Shown here: piece by piece, positions 1 through 8,362 of the stretch
Layout: each line of letters starts with the position of its first letter
How positions within the stretch are numbered: the stretch's first letter is position 1
NCBI GenBank assembly: GCA_027578815.1
Contig: JANBTH010000480.1
Coordinates: 1,986 to 16,531 of the forward strand
DNA length: 14,546 nucleotides
Reading direction: 5' to 3'
DNA from: Coemansia sp. RSA 1804
Lineage: Eukaryota > Kickxellomycota > Kickxellomycetes > Kickxellales > Kickxellaceae
Position numbers and translations under genes: made by a program
Notes under the pieces: model-generated
Database searches by the model: none
The model's input: only the letters and a program-made list of their open reading frames with translations
Told to the model about the DNA's origin: nothing

Positions 1-415
1 ATTTTTTTATCTCTTTTCCAAGAAATATGTGGAATATCAACTCCTGATTGAACATTCCCGCATTTGGCTTGCAACATGTGCTTGTTGGTGCTTTAGCTTA
101 ATATTATGCTTGGTGGAATAAACATGTTTCCTTTTATCGCAACATTTCCGTGTCGCAATTAATTTCATATTAAATTTTACTCACAAATTTAGAAATTCAT
201 TTTTGTAAGACTTCTTCTACATAAACTCGACATGTAAGAGGTATGGATCACAAAGAAGCAAACGAAGAGGAATGTCAGTTCTTTCTCTTTCTCTAAACGA
301 CGCTATATTTCACATCATTCTTCAACAATATAGTTCTTTTGTACAAGGCGTTTTTGGTCTCTATTTGACCTATATTTTTCTTTCTAGAGTCTGTGGATAC
401 ATAACAATAAAGAAA
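1..415 (+). promoter_or_regulatory. AT-rich leader with a possible 5' UTR intron (about 241-387)
   Basis: This AT-rich stretch precedes the UPF0014-like gene. An ATG at 272 is open in frame with that gene, but the 48 residues it adds are coded by AT-rich sequence unlike the GC-rich body and match nothing I know in the family. A donor-like AG|GTATGG at 241 and a pyrimidine-rich acceptor ending TTTCTAG at 387 suggest the 272 ATG may lie inside a 5' UTR intron. An AATAAA at about 114-119 could be the poly(A) signal of a gene to the left. I see nothing else here. The intron is inference. Confidence 0.35.
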
Positions 416-1413
416 ATGAGTGCTTTCGTGGCGAGCGGGCTGACACTTGCACAATCAATCTACAGCAACAGCTACCCGTGGATGGCGGCACCGGCTGCCG
501 GGGGGATGCTGAGGGACGGACCGCCGGAGCAGGGCAGCAGCGCGCCGCTGACGCTGGGCAACGTGGGGATTGGAGCGCTGGTGCTTCTGTTCAACGCGGG
601 GCTGTCGGCGTGGCTGAATCTGGGGCTGACGCGGGGGCTGGCCATAGCAGCGGCGCGGTGCGTGGTGCAGCTGACGGTGCTGAGCATGGTGCTGAACTAC
701 ATCTTTCTGTGCCAGAGCGCAGCGCTCGTGCTCGGGATGACGGTGGCGATGAGCGTGCTGGCGGCGGTGGAGGTGACATACTGGAGAGCGCGGCGGCGCT
801 TTCCCGGCATGTTCCAGTCGACCATGTGGTTTGTGCTGGCCAGCGTGGTCTCCGTCGCGCTGTTCGGCAACGCCTACTCGCTCAACACGCGGCCCGCCTA
901 CGCCGCCGAGAAGTTCATCCCCATCGTCGGCATGCTGTTCGGGAACTGCGTGATCGGCGTGTCGATTGGGCTGGCGGCGGTGATGGAGGCGCTCGAGACG
1001 CACAGGGGCCGCGTGGAGGCGATGATGTGCTTTGGCGCGTCGCGCTGGGAGCTCATCCAGCCGGTCGCGGTGGGCGCGCTCAAGGCCGCGCTGCTCCCGT
1101 CTATCACCAACATGGGCATCACCGGGCTTATTTCCATCCCCGGCGCTATGACCGGCTGGGTCCTCGGCGGCGCCGATGTCCTCGATGCTGCCAGGTACCA
1201 GCAGATCATCTTCTTCATGCTCACCGCGTCGTCTACTGCGCCTCCGTGCTCGTTGACCACACGCCCGCCCTGCGCCTCGACCGCATCACCACGCCACGCA
1301 GCGCCAGGCAGAACCGCCAGCCGCCGCCATCGTCGGCCGCCTCGCGAGGCTCGACGCGCACAGGCCTGCTCGCTGCCATTTCCTCGCGCATCGGCCTCCG
1401 CCGCCGCAGCTGA
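416..1413 (+). CDS. UPF0014 / FetB-like multi-pass membrane protein, reading frame interrupted near 1228
   Basis: This is a member of the UPF0014 family (bacterial FetB/YbbM, plant ALS3/STAR2), the membrane half of an ABC-like exporter linked to iron or aluminium handling. From the ATG at 416, residues 50-150 form several membrane segments. The family core is clear: FIPIVGMLFGN-VIGVSIGL (167-186), the cytoplasmic MMCFGASRWE loop (203-212), and NMGITGLISIPG-MTG-LGGAD-LDAARYQ (232-262). After FFMLTA (266-271) that frame runs into Pro/Arg-rich sequence to a stop at 1486. The frame starting at 1228 instead reads VVYCASVLVDHTPALRLDR, the expected end of the last membrane helix, and stops at 1411-1413. 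The joined product would be about 332 residues, normal for the family. A one-base assembly error or a real inactivating shift could explain it. No ATPase partner gene is nearby. I chose the 416 start because GC-rich coding sequence begins there. Confidence 0.8.
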
Positions 1414-1587
1414 CAAAAGATGCTTCTGTTGCGCGTTGCCAATTAGCACCACTCTCTTCGCTTCTCTCTTTCCATTCGCGAGCTAATTTCAATTGCTCTT
1501 GGCTCTTTCTTCCATCCTTCCAGCACACGCTATTAAATCAGGCTCTTCTGCTGCTCCGCGCGTGGTGGAATCGACTCGGCAGACAGG

Positions 1588-3126
1588 ATGGCCGGCACTG
1601 CGAAAATAACGGACCTTGCGGGGGCGATTGGGCAGACGCCCATGGTCCGCCTGCCAGGAATCCACGACGGCAGCAGCGAGGGAGCAGCGCAGCGGGGCGG
1701 GGCGGAGATCGTGGGCAAGCTGGAGTACATGAACCCGGGGGCGTCGATAAAGGACCGGGTGGCCAAGCACATCGTGCGGCAGCTGGACGCTCGCGGGGTG
1801 GACAGGGCCGCGCTGCTTGTGGTGGCGGGGCCGGGGAATCTGGCGGTGAGCCTGGCGATGCTGCAGCGCAGACTGGTGTGCTTGGTGCCGGAGCGCACGT
1901 CGGCCGACCGCGTGCGGCTGCTCAAGGCGGCCGGCGCCGTCGATATTGTGCGCACCCTCGATGGCGCGCTTCCCGGCGCGCCCGAGCACCCCGCCAGCAT
2001 TGGCAGACGCCTGGCTGCCCAGGCGCATCCGCCCGGCTCGGCCGTGTATGTTGATGAGGAGGAGGCCGACGACTGGGACCTCGCCGAGTGCTATGAGGAG
2101 CTTGCGGCCGAGATCGTTGCCCAGACCGACGGCCGCCTCGGCGCCCTGGTCCTGGGCGTCGACACCGGCTGCGCTGCCACCCACCTGTCGCGCGCCCTGC
2201 GTGCGCGAGTGCCCGGCGTGCAGATCGTCGGCGTGGAGCCCTCTGCTGTCGGCGACGCTGGCAGCCATGGGGCACCGGCAGGCCCGCTTGCGCGCCGCTG
2301 GCTGTGCGAGGACATTGGTCGCGCGTATCCGCCGCGGGCGCTGGATCCGGCCGCCGTCGACATGTGGGTGCAGGTCAGCGACAAGGTGGCCTACTCGATG
2401 GCGCGCCGGCTTGTGCGCGCCGGCGTGGCGGCGGGGCCTGCGTCCGGCGCCGCGGCTGCCGCGGCACGCACCTACGCGGTGTCGGCCGACGCACTGCAGC
2501 AGCAGCAGCAGCAGTCCACGCCCGCTAAAGCGGTGGTGGTGATTCTGGGCGACTCGGCCAGGAACTACGGCGAGACCCTGCTCTCCGACGACTGGATGCT
2601 GGCCCACGATCTCCTGGACTCCCGCATGCTCCGCGAGATCCAGCTCAAGCAGACCGACCAGTACCGCGCCGCCTCCGTCGAGGACCTGCAGTTGCCCGCC
2701 GCCGTGGCTGTGGCCGAGTCCGACTCCGTCGGTGCTGCTATTGAGCTGATGGCTGAGAGCGACTTTTCCCAGGTCCCTGTTACCGGGCCTGCCCGTCGCC
2801 TTGTCGGCTACCTGCCGCTGTCGGCCGCCCAGACGCTGGTCGAGAGCGGGCGCGCCAAGCCCGCCGATCCGGTCGCCCGGGTCATGCTCCGCTTCGCCGC
2901 CGTCCGCGCTACTGCCCCGTCAGCTGCAGACCACCAGAAACAGAAGCAGCAGCAGCAGTACTGGCTCATCACGCCCGAGACGCCGCTCAGCGAGCTCGCG
3001 CGCTTCTTCGAGACCCACACCGTGGCCTTTGTGACCGACGCCTCGCGCAAGTTCTGTCTGGGCATCGCCACAAAGCAGGATCTGATGGCCTTTCTGGCAC
3101 GCCGCGGCTCCCGCGCTCTGTACTAG
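1588..3126 (+). CDS. Cystathionine beta-synthase-like protein with degenerate PLP and substrate loops
   Basis: This 512-residue single-exon protein has the yeast/human CBS layout without the N-terminal heme region: a fold-type II PLP core (about 7-335) and two C-terminal CBS domains (about 355-430 and 431-508). CBS normally condenses serine and homocysteine to cystathionine. The Schiff-base lysine is kept in SIKDR (K55), as are S286 in GPASGA and the DSARNY...LSDDWM block (322-337). The substrate loop TSGNTG is replaced by GPGNLA (81-86), the phosphate loop GTGGT by DTGCA (192-196), and the QYRNASNP segment by an acidic stretch near 155-163. It is therefore a diverged paralogue with altered or lost activity; a canonical CBS is probably elsewhere. 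Two glutamine-rich tracts (304-309, 450-457) interrupt it. The ATG at 1588 opens the conserved core (IGQTPMVRL) directly. The gene lies 174 bases after the UPF0014 stop and converges with the PMT gene. Confidence 0.85.
   Translation: MAGTAKITDLAGAIGQTPMVRLPGIHDGSSEGAAQRGGAEIVGKLEYMNPGASIKDRVAKHIVRQLDARGVDRAALLVVAGPGNLAVSLAMLQRRLVCLVPERTSADRVRLLKAAGAVDIVRTLDGALPGAPEHPASIGRRLAAQAHPPGSAVYVDEEEADDWDLAECYEELAAEIVAQTDGRLGALVLGVDTGCAATHLSRALRARVPGVQIVGVEPSAVGDAGSHGAPAGPLARRWLCEDIGRAYPPRALDPAAVDMWVQVSDKVAYSMARRLVRAGVAAGPASGAAAAAARTYAVSADALQQQQQQSTPAKAVVVILGDSARNYGETLLSDDWMLAHDLLDSRMLREIQLKQTDQYRAASVEDLQLPAAVAVAESDSVGAAIELMAESDFSQVPVTGPARRLVGYLPLSAAQTLVESGRAKPADPVARVMLRFAAVRATAPSAADHQKQKQQQQYWLITPETPLSELARFFETHTVAFVTDASRKFCLGIATKQDLMAFLARRGSRALY
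2497..2514 (+). repeat. CAG x6 trinucleotide run coding polyglutamine
   Basis: Six perfect CAG codons encode Gln304-309 of the CBS-like protein, in the linker before the VVVILGDSARNY strand. A second, imperfect CAG-rich run at about 2935-2958 encodes HQKQKQQQQ in the second CBS domain. Both are likely to vary in length between strains. Confidence 0.9.
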
Positions 3127-3189
3127 CTCTCCCTTTTTTCTTCTTCTCGCCAAGTATGATTGATGATGGTCATCGCCGCAACAATGCAC

Positions 3190-3195
3190 TTTATT
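3190..3195 (-). terminator. AATAAA poly(A) signal of the PMT gene
   Basis: The plus-strand TTTATT reads AATAAA on the minus strand, 31 bases after the PMT stop codon. It lies in the 99-base gap between the convergent CBS-like and PMT genes, 64 bases from the CBS-like stop, so the two 3' UTRs probably overlap. No AATAAA is visible for the plus-strand gene in this gap. Confidence 0.55.
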
Positions 3196-3225
3196 AGATC
3201 AAACCTTTGTCACTACCACGATCCA

Positions 3226-5601
3226 CTAGATCGCGTACTCGTCCGCGTACACCGCCCACGACGACAGCCACTGCATGCCCTTGAGGTCGCCGATGGGCCG
3301 GTCCCACCCGTACGTGAGCGGCGAGAACCACCAGAACCCAAACGCCGCAACCGAGGCCACCGCCCACAGCGCAAGCGTCGCTCCGCGCGCCGACAGATAC
3401 CACGTGGCCGCGTGGTGGATCTGGTACACCGCGAACAGGATCCCAAAGTACAGCGCTGGCAGGTAGTGGTGCAGATACGTGACGCGCGCCATCAGGAAGA
3501 ACGGGAGGTAGTGGAGCGCCCACCCGCCCCACAGCAGCAGTGCGCCGGTGATGTAGTCGCCGAACTGCGTGCCGCCGGGCCACGCCAGACACCGGCGCCG
3601 CCAGCACGCGAGCCAGTAGACCAGCTGCAGCGGGAAGAACAGGCACAGTGCGGCCGATGCCCACCACAGGAACGGATTGCCAACCTCCAGATACTTGATG
3701 CTGCGGTCGTCCCATCCGACCATGCGCATCGGATACAGCAGGAACGGCCACGACGCCGGCGCGCTCTCCAGCACGTTGTGCTTGTCGTGGTCGGGCACCA
3801 GCGCATTGTTGGTGAGCCACATCTGCCGGTTCAGCGTAAGGAACGCTGACACGAACGACGACGACATTCGCGCCCCCAGATCCACTGGCTTCAGGCCGCT
3901 GTTGATGTTGCGCTCGACGATCCACGTGTACCCGCCGCCGCGCGCATCGGCGGCCGCCGCCCTTGAGTCGCAGGCTATCTCCGCCTGGCCCCAACCCCAG
4001 TTCTGGTCGAGCCGCTCGCCGGTTGCGCGCAACACGCAGCCGCCGGACACGCTGCGCAGCCGGATCCGCGAGCCCAGCGGATGCACCCGCCCGTCGGCCA
4101 TGCGCCGCTCGGCGTCGACGATCTCGACCTTCCACAGCGCACCGGCGTTCTTGGCTTGGTCCGACGCCACGGGTACCGCGCTGACCTCGTTGTTGCTTGC
4201 CGTGAACGGCGCCGCGTGCCGGAAATCCGTGTGCAGCAGCGTGTCCGTCGCGTTGTGGTGCAGCGCAACCACGTCGCCGTGGGCAACGGCGCCATCAATG
4301 GGCTGGTGCTGCACAGCCGGATCCGCATCCGCCGCATCCGCTGCTGCCGCCAGCCGCCGCACCGTCCACAGATTGTTGCCGTCGGCAAACCCGTAGCCCG
4401 TGACCTGCTGGCGCTGCGATCCGGTCGGATACTTGTGGCTGTGCGAGTGCAGGTACCCGGCGCCCGGCTGCGACGAGTGCAGGCGGATCCGCGCCCCGCT
4501 TACGACGTCGTACGGCTGGCGTGCCAGCGGATTGCCTCGCAGCCGCGCCTGGAATCCCGCCGGCATGAAGCTGGCCGACGCGTCGTACCGCGAAAGCACC
4601 GCAAAATGCATCGCGAAGCACGCTGCGTACACGCACAGCGGGACAGCAATCAGCGCCGCCACGCGCGCGCCCCAGTGGCGAGCATACACACGGGCTGGCA
4701 TCCGCGTATCGCAGAACATTGCGCCCAGATCCGCTGCCGTGTACGCACCAACCAGCGCGACCGCGAAGAGGCCAACCCACTTTGTGCTAGCCACCAGACC
4801 CAGCGCCAACCCGGTCGCAAACAGCGCCCGCCACCACACGCCGTCGAACGCGCGCCGCCGTTGCCGGTGGAATATCGCCGCCATCGTCAGCGCCAGCGCC
4901 GTGAACGCCAGCAGCGGCGCATCCAGTAGGATGAACCGACTCATCACGCACAGCGCGTTATCCAGCGTCACGCACAGTGCCGCCGTCGCAGCCGCCGCGC
5001 GCGGCATCCGCAGCTGCCGACACGTTATGTACGCCAACGGTGTCAACGCGATGCCGAACGCCGCGTTGAACATGCGCATGAATCGGTAGTTCACATGCGG
5101 CGGGTACGTCTCGCCGCCCTTGAACCCAAACGATCCGTTGTGTCCCGCCAGCACCTCCGACAGCCCGACCAGCATCTTCGCCAGCGGCGGATGCACGTCG
5201 TGGTAGAATGTGCCGTTGATGTAGTATGCGCCAAACTTGCCAAAATGCGCCTCGTCCCAGCTGACGTTGTTGCGTCGCCCGATCCCGTGTAGCTTGGTGA
5301 TCGCCGCCACCAGCGTCAGCACCGCCACCACCAACACGCTCGGACGCCCAAAGAAGCCTCCTGCTGACTCCCGCCTCTGTCCTCGTCCTCGTCCTCGTCT
5401 GTCCTCTGTCGAGCGGTAGTTGTAAAGGTATTGCGAGCTGTCGCCGTCCTTGTCGAGTGGGTATGCGCTGAAGCCCCCTGCCGCCGCCGCCGCCGCCTGT
5501 TGGTGTTGTTGTTGTTGCGGGAGGTGCATGCTGTCAAACGACTGTCCGTCACCCCTCTGGTCATAGAACACTGTCGGCTTTCTCGAGTAGATGCTGTTCA
5601 T
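3226..5601 (-). CDS. Dolichyl-phosphate-mannose-protein mannosyltransferase, PMT2 subfamily
   Basis: This 791-residue GT39 enzyme moves mannose from dolichyl-phosphate mannose to Ser/Thr of proteins in the ER lumen, starting fungal O-mannosylation. The N-terminus (1-85) is cytosolic, with a Q/A-rich run (29-41) and an arginine/glycine-rich patch (68-77). The first membrane segment is about 87-104. It is followed by the luminal catalytic loop VSWDEAHFGKFG (113-124, acidic pair D116/E117) and FYHDVHPPL-KMLVGLS (132-148). The VSWDEAHFGKFG form is that of the PMT2 subfamily; PMT1 and PMT4 differ there. Further membrane helices fill about 180-333. A luminal MIR region (about 365-565) carries LLHTD and LHSH-type motifs. 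The C-terminal helices include NNALVPD (598-604), GWDD (629-632) and RVTYLHHYLPALYFG (706-720). NGT (129-131) and NGS (155-157) are possible N-glycosylation sites. PMT2 proteins usually pair with a PMT1 partner, absent from this window. The frame is uninterrupted and full length. Confidence 0.95.
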   Translation of the reverse strand: MNSIYSRKPTVFYDQRGDGQSFDSMHLPQQQQHQQAAAAAAGGFSAYPLDKDGDSSQYLYNYRSTEDRRGRGRGQRRESAGGFFGRPSVLVVAVLTLVAAITKLHGIGRRNNVSWDEAHFGKFGAYYINGTFYHDVHPPLAKMLVGLSEVLAGHNGSFGFKGGETYPPHVNYRFMRMFNAAFGIALTPLAYITCRQLRMPRAAAATAALCVTLDNALCVMSRFILLDAPLLAFTALALTMAAIFHRQRRRAFDGVWWRALFATGLALGLVASTKWVGLFAVALVGAYTAADLGAMFCDTRMPARVYARHWGARVAALIAVPLCVYAACFAMHFAVLSRYDASASFMPAGFQARLRGNPLARQPYDVVSGARIRLHSSQPGAGYLHSHSHKYPTGSQRQQVTGYGFADGNNLWTVRRLAAAADAADADPAVQHQPIDGAVAHGDVVALHHNATDTLLHTDFRHAAPFTASNNEVSAVPVASDQAKNAGALWKVEIVDAERRMADGRVHPLGSRIRLRSVSGGCVLRATGERLDQNWGWGQAEIACDSRAAAADARGGGYTWIVERNINSGLKPVDLGARMSSSFVSAFLTLNRQMWLTNNALVPDHDKHNVLESAPASWPFLLYPMRMVGWDDRSIKYLEVGNPFLWWASAALCLFFPLQLVYWLACWRRRCLAWPGGTQFGDYITGALLLWGGWALHYLPFFLMARVTYLHHYLPALYFGILFAVYQIHHAATWYLSARGATLALWAVASVAAFGFWWFSPLTYGWDRPIGDLKGMQWLSSWAVYADEYAI

Positions 5602-6288
5602 TGTCGCCTCCGATTGTCTCCCTCACCGCTCTAAATCTATACCAATCCGCAACCAAAAAGCAATAAAAATAAAAAGGGTGGATAAAAAAGAAAGACCTTG
5701 TGCACAATCACAATGGCTGCCAAATAATTAAACTAAAAACAGAAACGAAACAATGATCTGCGGGGAGCAAAGCGAACGGGAAATGCCCAGGGCAACTGCT
5801 CCCTTTAAACAAGAATACTCAGTTTATCTTTTTTTTTTCCTACGCATACATCCAATGCCTTTTAGTCATCAACAAGCCTGGTTGATAGTAACCAGCTGTC
5901 ACTTCCATTGAATAAGCAGAAAGCCAAAGCAAATTGATACAAGTAGTAAGAACTTTTTGGACTGTCGAGAATGCACGCTAACATGAAGCAAAAGAAGACA
6001 TGGCATGGTAACGGCCCAGCAACGTGTTCCAATGGAAAAAATAAATAAACACTAGCCATAAAAATAAAACTGCTTTGTGAACTGCAGTTACTGCTGTTTT
6101 CTACAACCCAAGAAAAAGCGTGGATAGAAAAGGAAAGGAAGAAAGAGTTACAATAATGCGTCAACACTCCCCTCTCTCACACCACCAAGCTAGCACAGCC
6201 AGACCAAGCGAGATCTGTAAAGAAAGGAGGAGAAGAAGAGAGATCCCTTGCTTGTTTTCCTTTGCTTTTTGGCTCATGATGACACAAT
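5602..6288. other. Intergenic region: PMT promoter side and LSM14 3' side
   Basis: This AT-rich spacer lies between the 5' end of the PMT gene and the 3' end of the Lsm14/Scd6 gene, both on the minus strand. The part next to 5601 should hold the PMT leader and promoter; a CCAAT core on the minus strand was looked for and only ACCAAT on the plus strand at about 5641-5646 was seen. Short open frames here have composition unlike the flanking genes and no recognisable motif. I see no RNA gene or mobile element. Confidence 0.5.
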
Positions 6289-7635
6289 TCATGCCTGAGC
6301 TCCCGAATCCACAAGACCGCCTCCACCGCTGGGGTTGGCCCCCGCGCTAGTCTGCTGGCTCTGGTTTTGATGGTTCTGGTTCCGATGCCCAGCATTGTAG
6401 TTGCCTCGGTTGTTGCCACGGTAGTTGTATCCGCCACGCCCGCCGCGGCCTCCACGCCAGCCTCCGCCCTGGCCGCCCTGGCCCTGGTATCCGCCACGGC
6501 TGTTGTTGTAGCGGTTATAGCGGAGCCGGTTCGGATCAACCGACGTCTGCCCAAAAGTCTCGTAGTTCTGCTGGCGCTCGGCGTTCATTCGGCTGCGACG
6601 CTCCTCAAAGCTCAGCCCTCTGTCCTGCGTCTCCATGCGCTCCTTGACCTCCGACGAGATATCGTCAAAGAACGACTTCTTTGGCACATACGTATCTGTC
6701 ACCGCCAATCCAGAAGAAGACCCGCTGTTATTGCTGCTGCTGGCTGCTGCTGCTGTCGACCATGTTCCTCCAGCACTGCCTGCCGTCCCCATTGCTGCTG
6801 GTGCTGCTTCCTCGCTGCCGTCGCTGACCTTTACATTAAGTTTAGCAAACTCCTTTGCAACCTCGTTCTTGTTGAGCTTCGAATTCGATGTCTCAAAATC
6901 AAAGTCTGACTCTGGAACCTCCATCCGACGGTTCTGTTGTCCGTACCGGTTGCCCTGCTGCTGGTACCCGCCGCGGCCCTGGTATCCGCCCCTACGCGGT
7001 CCGTTGCCACGATAGTTGTGCCCGCCACGGCCTCCACGCTGGTTTTGCTGACTGTATCCTCCACGCCCATACCCACCGCTGCCCTGGCGCTGCTGGTAGT
7101 TTGCCTGGTACTCGTCGCCTTCCGCTGCTCTTTCTGATGCATCCTGGTATCTACTACCCGGTGGTTGGTACGTGCCTGCCCCATCTGACCTTGCTGGTTG
7201 GTGCTGGTCACTCCCACTTGCCGCTGCAGAAGCCCCATACGACGGCTGCTGCTGATGTTGCTGCTGATGTTGCTGCTGATTCTGTACAGAGACATCAGCA
7301 GGCCGATAACCACCCGCCGCTGCACTGTTAACAGCCGGCTGGCTCTGCGGTGCAGGCGCTGCCGCCGCCGCCGGTGGTGGTGGTGGTGGTGGTGCTGCAT
7401 TGCCACTGTCAGCCACGAATTCAACATGCTTTACTTCATCTGCACGAAACCGAATCAATTCAAAAACAGTGCTCGATGGCGGAATTTCCTTTGCAGGGTT
7501 CCTTAAACGTCCTTCTGTTCCCAAACAGCGCGCCTGTTCCAGAGTGATTGTCCTGTCAGCTTCATTTACCTGACTAAGCAGGCCGTAGTAACGAACCTCA
7601 TCTTTTCCAATTAGAAAAATAGGATCACCAACCAT
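6289..7635 (-). CDS. Lsm14/Scd6 family RNA-binding protein (translation repression, P-bodies)
   Basis: Lsm14/Scd6/RAP55 proteins bind mRNA and eIF4G/Dhh1-type partners to repress translation and help form P-bodies. The order here is classic. A divergent N-terminal LSM fold (about 3-75) contains IGKDEVRYYGLL, ARCLGTEGR and FRADEVKHVEF. A disordered linker follows with P7 (82-88) and Gln/His runs (118-130). Next comes an RGG/GGY-rich block (185-237), the FDF motif in ESDFDFE (242-248) with its helix KEFAKLN, the FFD box KKSFFDDISSEVKERM (319-334), the TFG box NYETFGQTSVD (357-367), and a second RGG block (379-411). At 448 residues it is within the family's range. The start begins three residues later than yeast Scd6 relative to the YIG of the LSM fold, and an in-frame stop lies nine bases before the ATG. 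A tiny upstream exon is possible but unsupported. Confidence 0.93.
   Translation of the reverse strand: MVGDPIFLIGKDEVRYYGLLSQVNEADRTITLEQARCLGTEGRLRNPAKEIPPSSTVFELIRFRADEVKHVEFVADSGNAAPPPPPPPAAAAAPAPQSQPAVNSAAAGGYRPADVSVQNQQQHQQQHQQQPSYGASAAASGSDQHQPARSDGAGTYQPPGSRYQDASERAAEGDEYQANYQQRQGSGGYGRGGYSQQNQRGGRGGHNYRGNGPRRGGYQGRGGYQQQGNRYGQQNRRMEVPESDFDFETSNSKLNKNEVAKEFAKLNVKVSDGSEEAAPAAMGTAGSAGGTWSTAAAASSSNNSGSSSGLAVTDTYVPKKSFFDDISSEVKERMETQDRGLSFEERRSRMNAERQQNYETFGQTSVDPNRLRYNRYNNSRGGYQGQGGQGGGWRGGRGGRGGYNYRGNNRGNYNAGHRNQNHQNQSQQTSAGANPSGGGGLVDSGAQA
7373..7393 (-). repeat. GGT x7 microsatellite coding polyproline
   Basis: Seven perfect GGT units on the plus strand read as seven ACC-phased proline codons on the minus strand, giving Pro82-88 of the Lsm14/Scd6 protein just after its LSM domain. 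A neighbouring run of CAG/CAT codons (about 7245-7280) gives the Gln/His-rich stretch. Confidence 0.85.
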
Positions 7636-8362
7636 TGTTTCTTACTTTCTTTCTCAATCCTTGTATATGGTTACTTTGGATGCTGCTCGTCACAATAGAA
7701 AAAGAGAAGGGACAAATGAAAAAAGAAATGGATAAATTCAGGTTGCCTTTAACTACGCGCTTTTTGGATGATGATTGGATGGTGGAGATTGAAAGCAACT
7801 TTGTAGGGAAAAAGGTGAAAAGGTGAAAAGTAACCTTGGCCAGAATAATATAATATAATAAAAATAGATCTACTTTCTGTCCGTTGAAGCTGCAAGCAGT
7901 CAAGTACAAGATTGATTGTCAGTTATACCAATTAACTAAGGCTCAGAATAAAAGTAAGCTCTCTCAAGTTTGGTTGGCAATGATAGGAATCGAAAGGAAG
8001 AAAGAAAAAAGTGACGCTGGAATGTGCCTGCTGTATATAGAAAAATAAGGAAAACTTTGACAAATGGAAAAAGGTAAAAGAATATAAATTTGGTGAGAAA
8101 GAAAAAGAAAGAGGAGAAAAAAGAGAAACGGTTGTGATTTTTCATGCAAAAGCTAAACTTTTGTTTTTCCAACAGGCTGGCAAACAACCCTCCACCACGC
8201 AGTCTTGTCTGTCAAGCTCTTTTCCCCTTCACAGAATGTATGTTTGTGCTCTTTGCTTATTCTGGAAATAAAAAGGAATGGATATAAAAGTAGAAAAAGA
8301 GGTGAATAAATGCCATTTATTATCTTCCGTGTGTGCGCACACAGACCTCCCAGCCCCGCCGC
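7636..8362. other. Intergenic region: LSM14 promoter side and proteasome alpha4 3' side
   Basis: This AT- and purine-rich spacer separates two minus-strand genes. The part beside 7635 should hold the Lsm14/Scd6 leader and promoter; its A-rich sequence right before the ATG (AAACAATGG) is a favourable start context. The part beside 8363 is the proteasome gene's 3' UTR with its AATAAA signal. Long A/G-rich runs at about 7990-8130 generate short open frames on the minus strand rich in Phe and Leu that look like artefacts of composition. I see no coding homology or RNA gene. Confidence 0.5.
8316..8321 (-). terminator. AATAAA poly(A) signal of the proteasome alpha4 gene
   Basis: The plus-strand TTTATT reads AATAAA on the minus strand, about 42 bases after the alpha4 stop codon, a normal distance for a short fungal 3' UTR. 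Confidence 0.5.

Noticed and set aside
272..415. N-terminal extension of the UPF0014-like protein from the ATG at 272
   Set aside because: The added 48 residues are AT-rich coded, unlike the gene body, and lie between a plausible donor (241) and acceptor (387). I start the gene at 416.
1489..2607. Long antisense open frame (372 codons) opposite the start of the CBS-like gene
   Set aside because: It mirrors the GC-rich third positions of the real gene, is rich in Arg, His and Ala, and shows no recognisable domain.
3194..4135. 313-codon minus-strand frame overlapping the PMT coding region
   Set aside because: It is a shifted frame of the PMT gene with Arg/Ala/Gly-rich nonsense composition; the PMT frame holds all the family motifs.
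5862..6167. 101-codon minus-strand frame in the PMT/LSM14 spacer
   Set aside because: It is Phe/Ser/Leu-rich from AT-rich DNA, shows no motif and lies where the Lsm14 3' UTR is expected.
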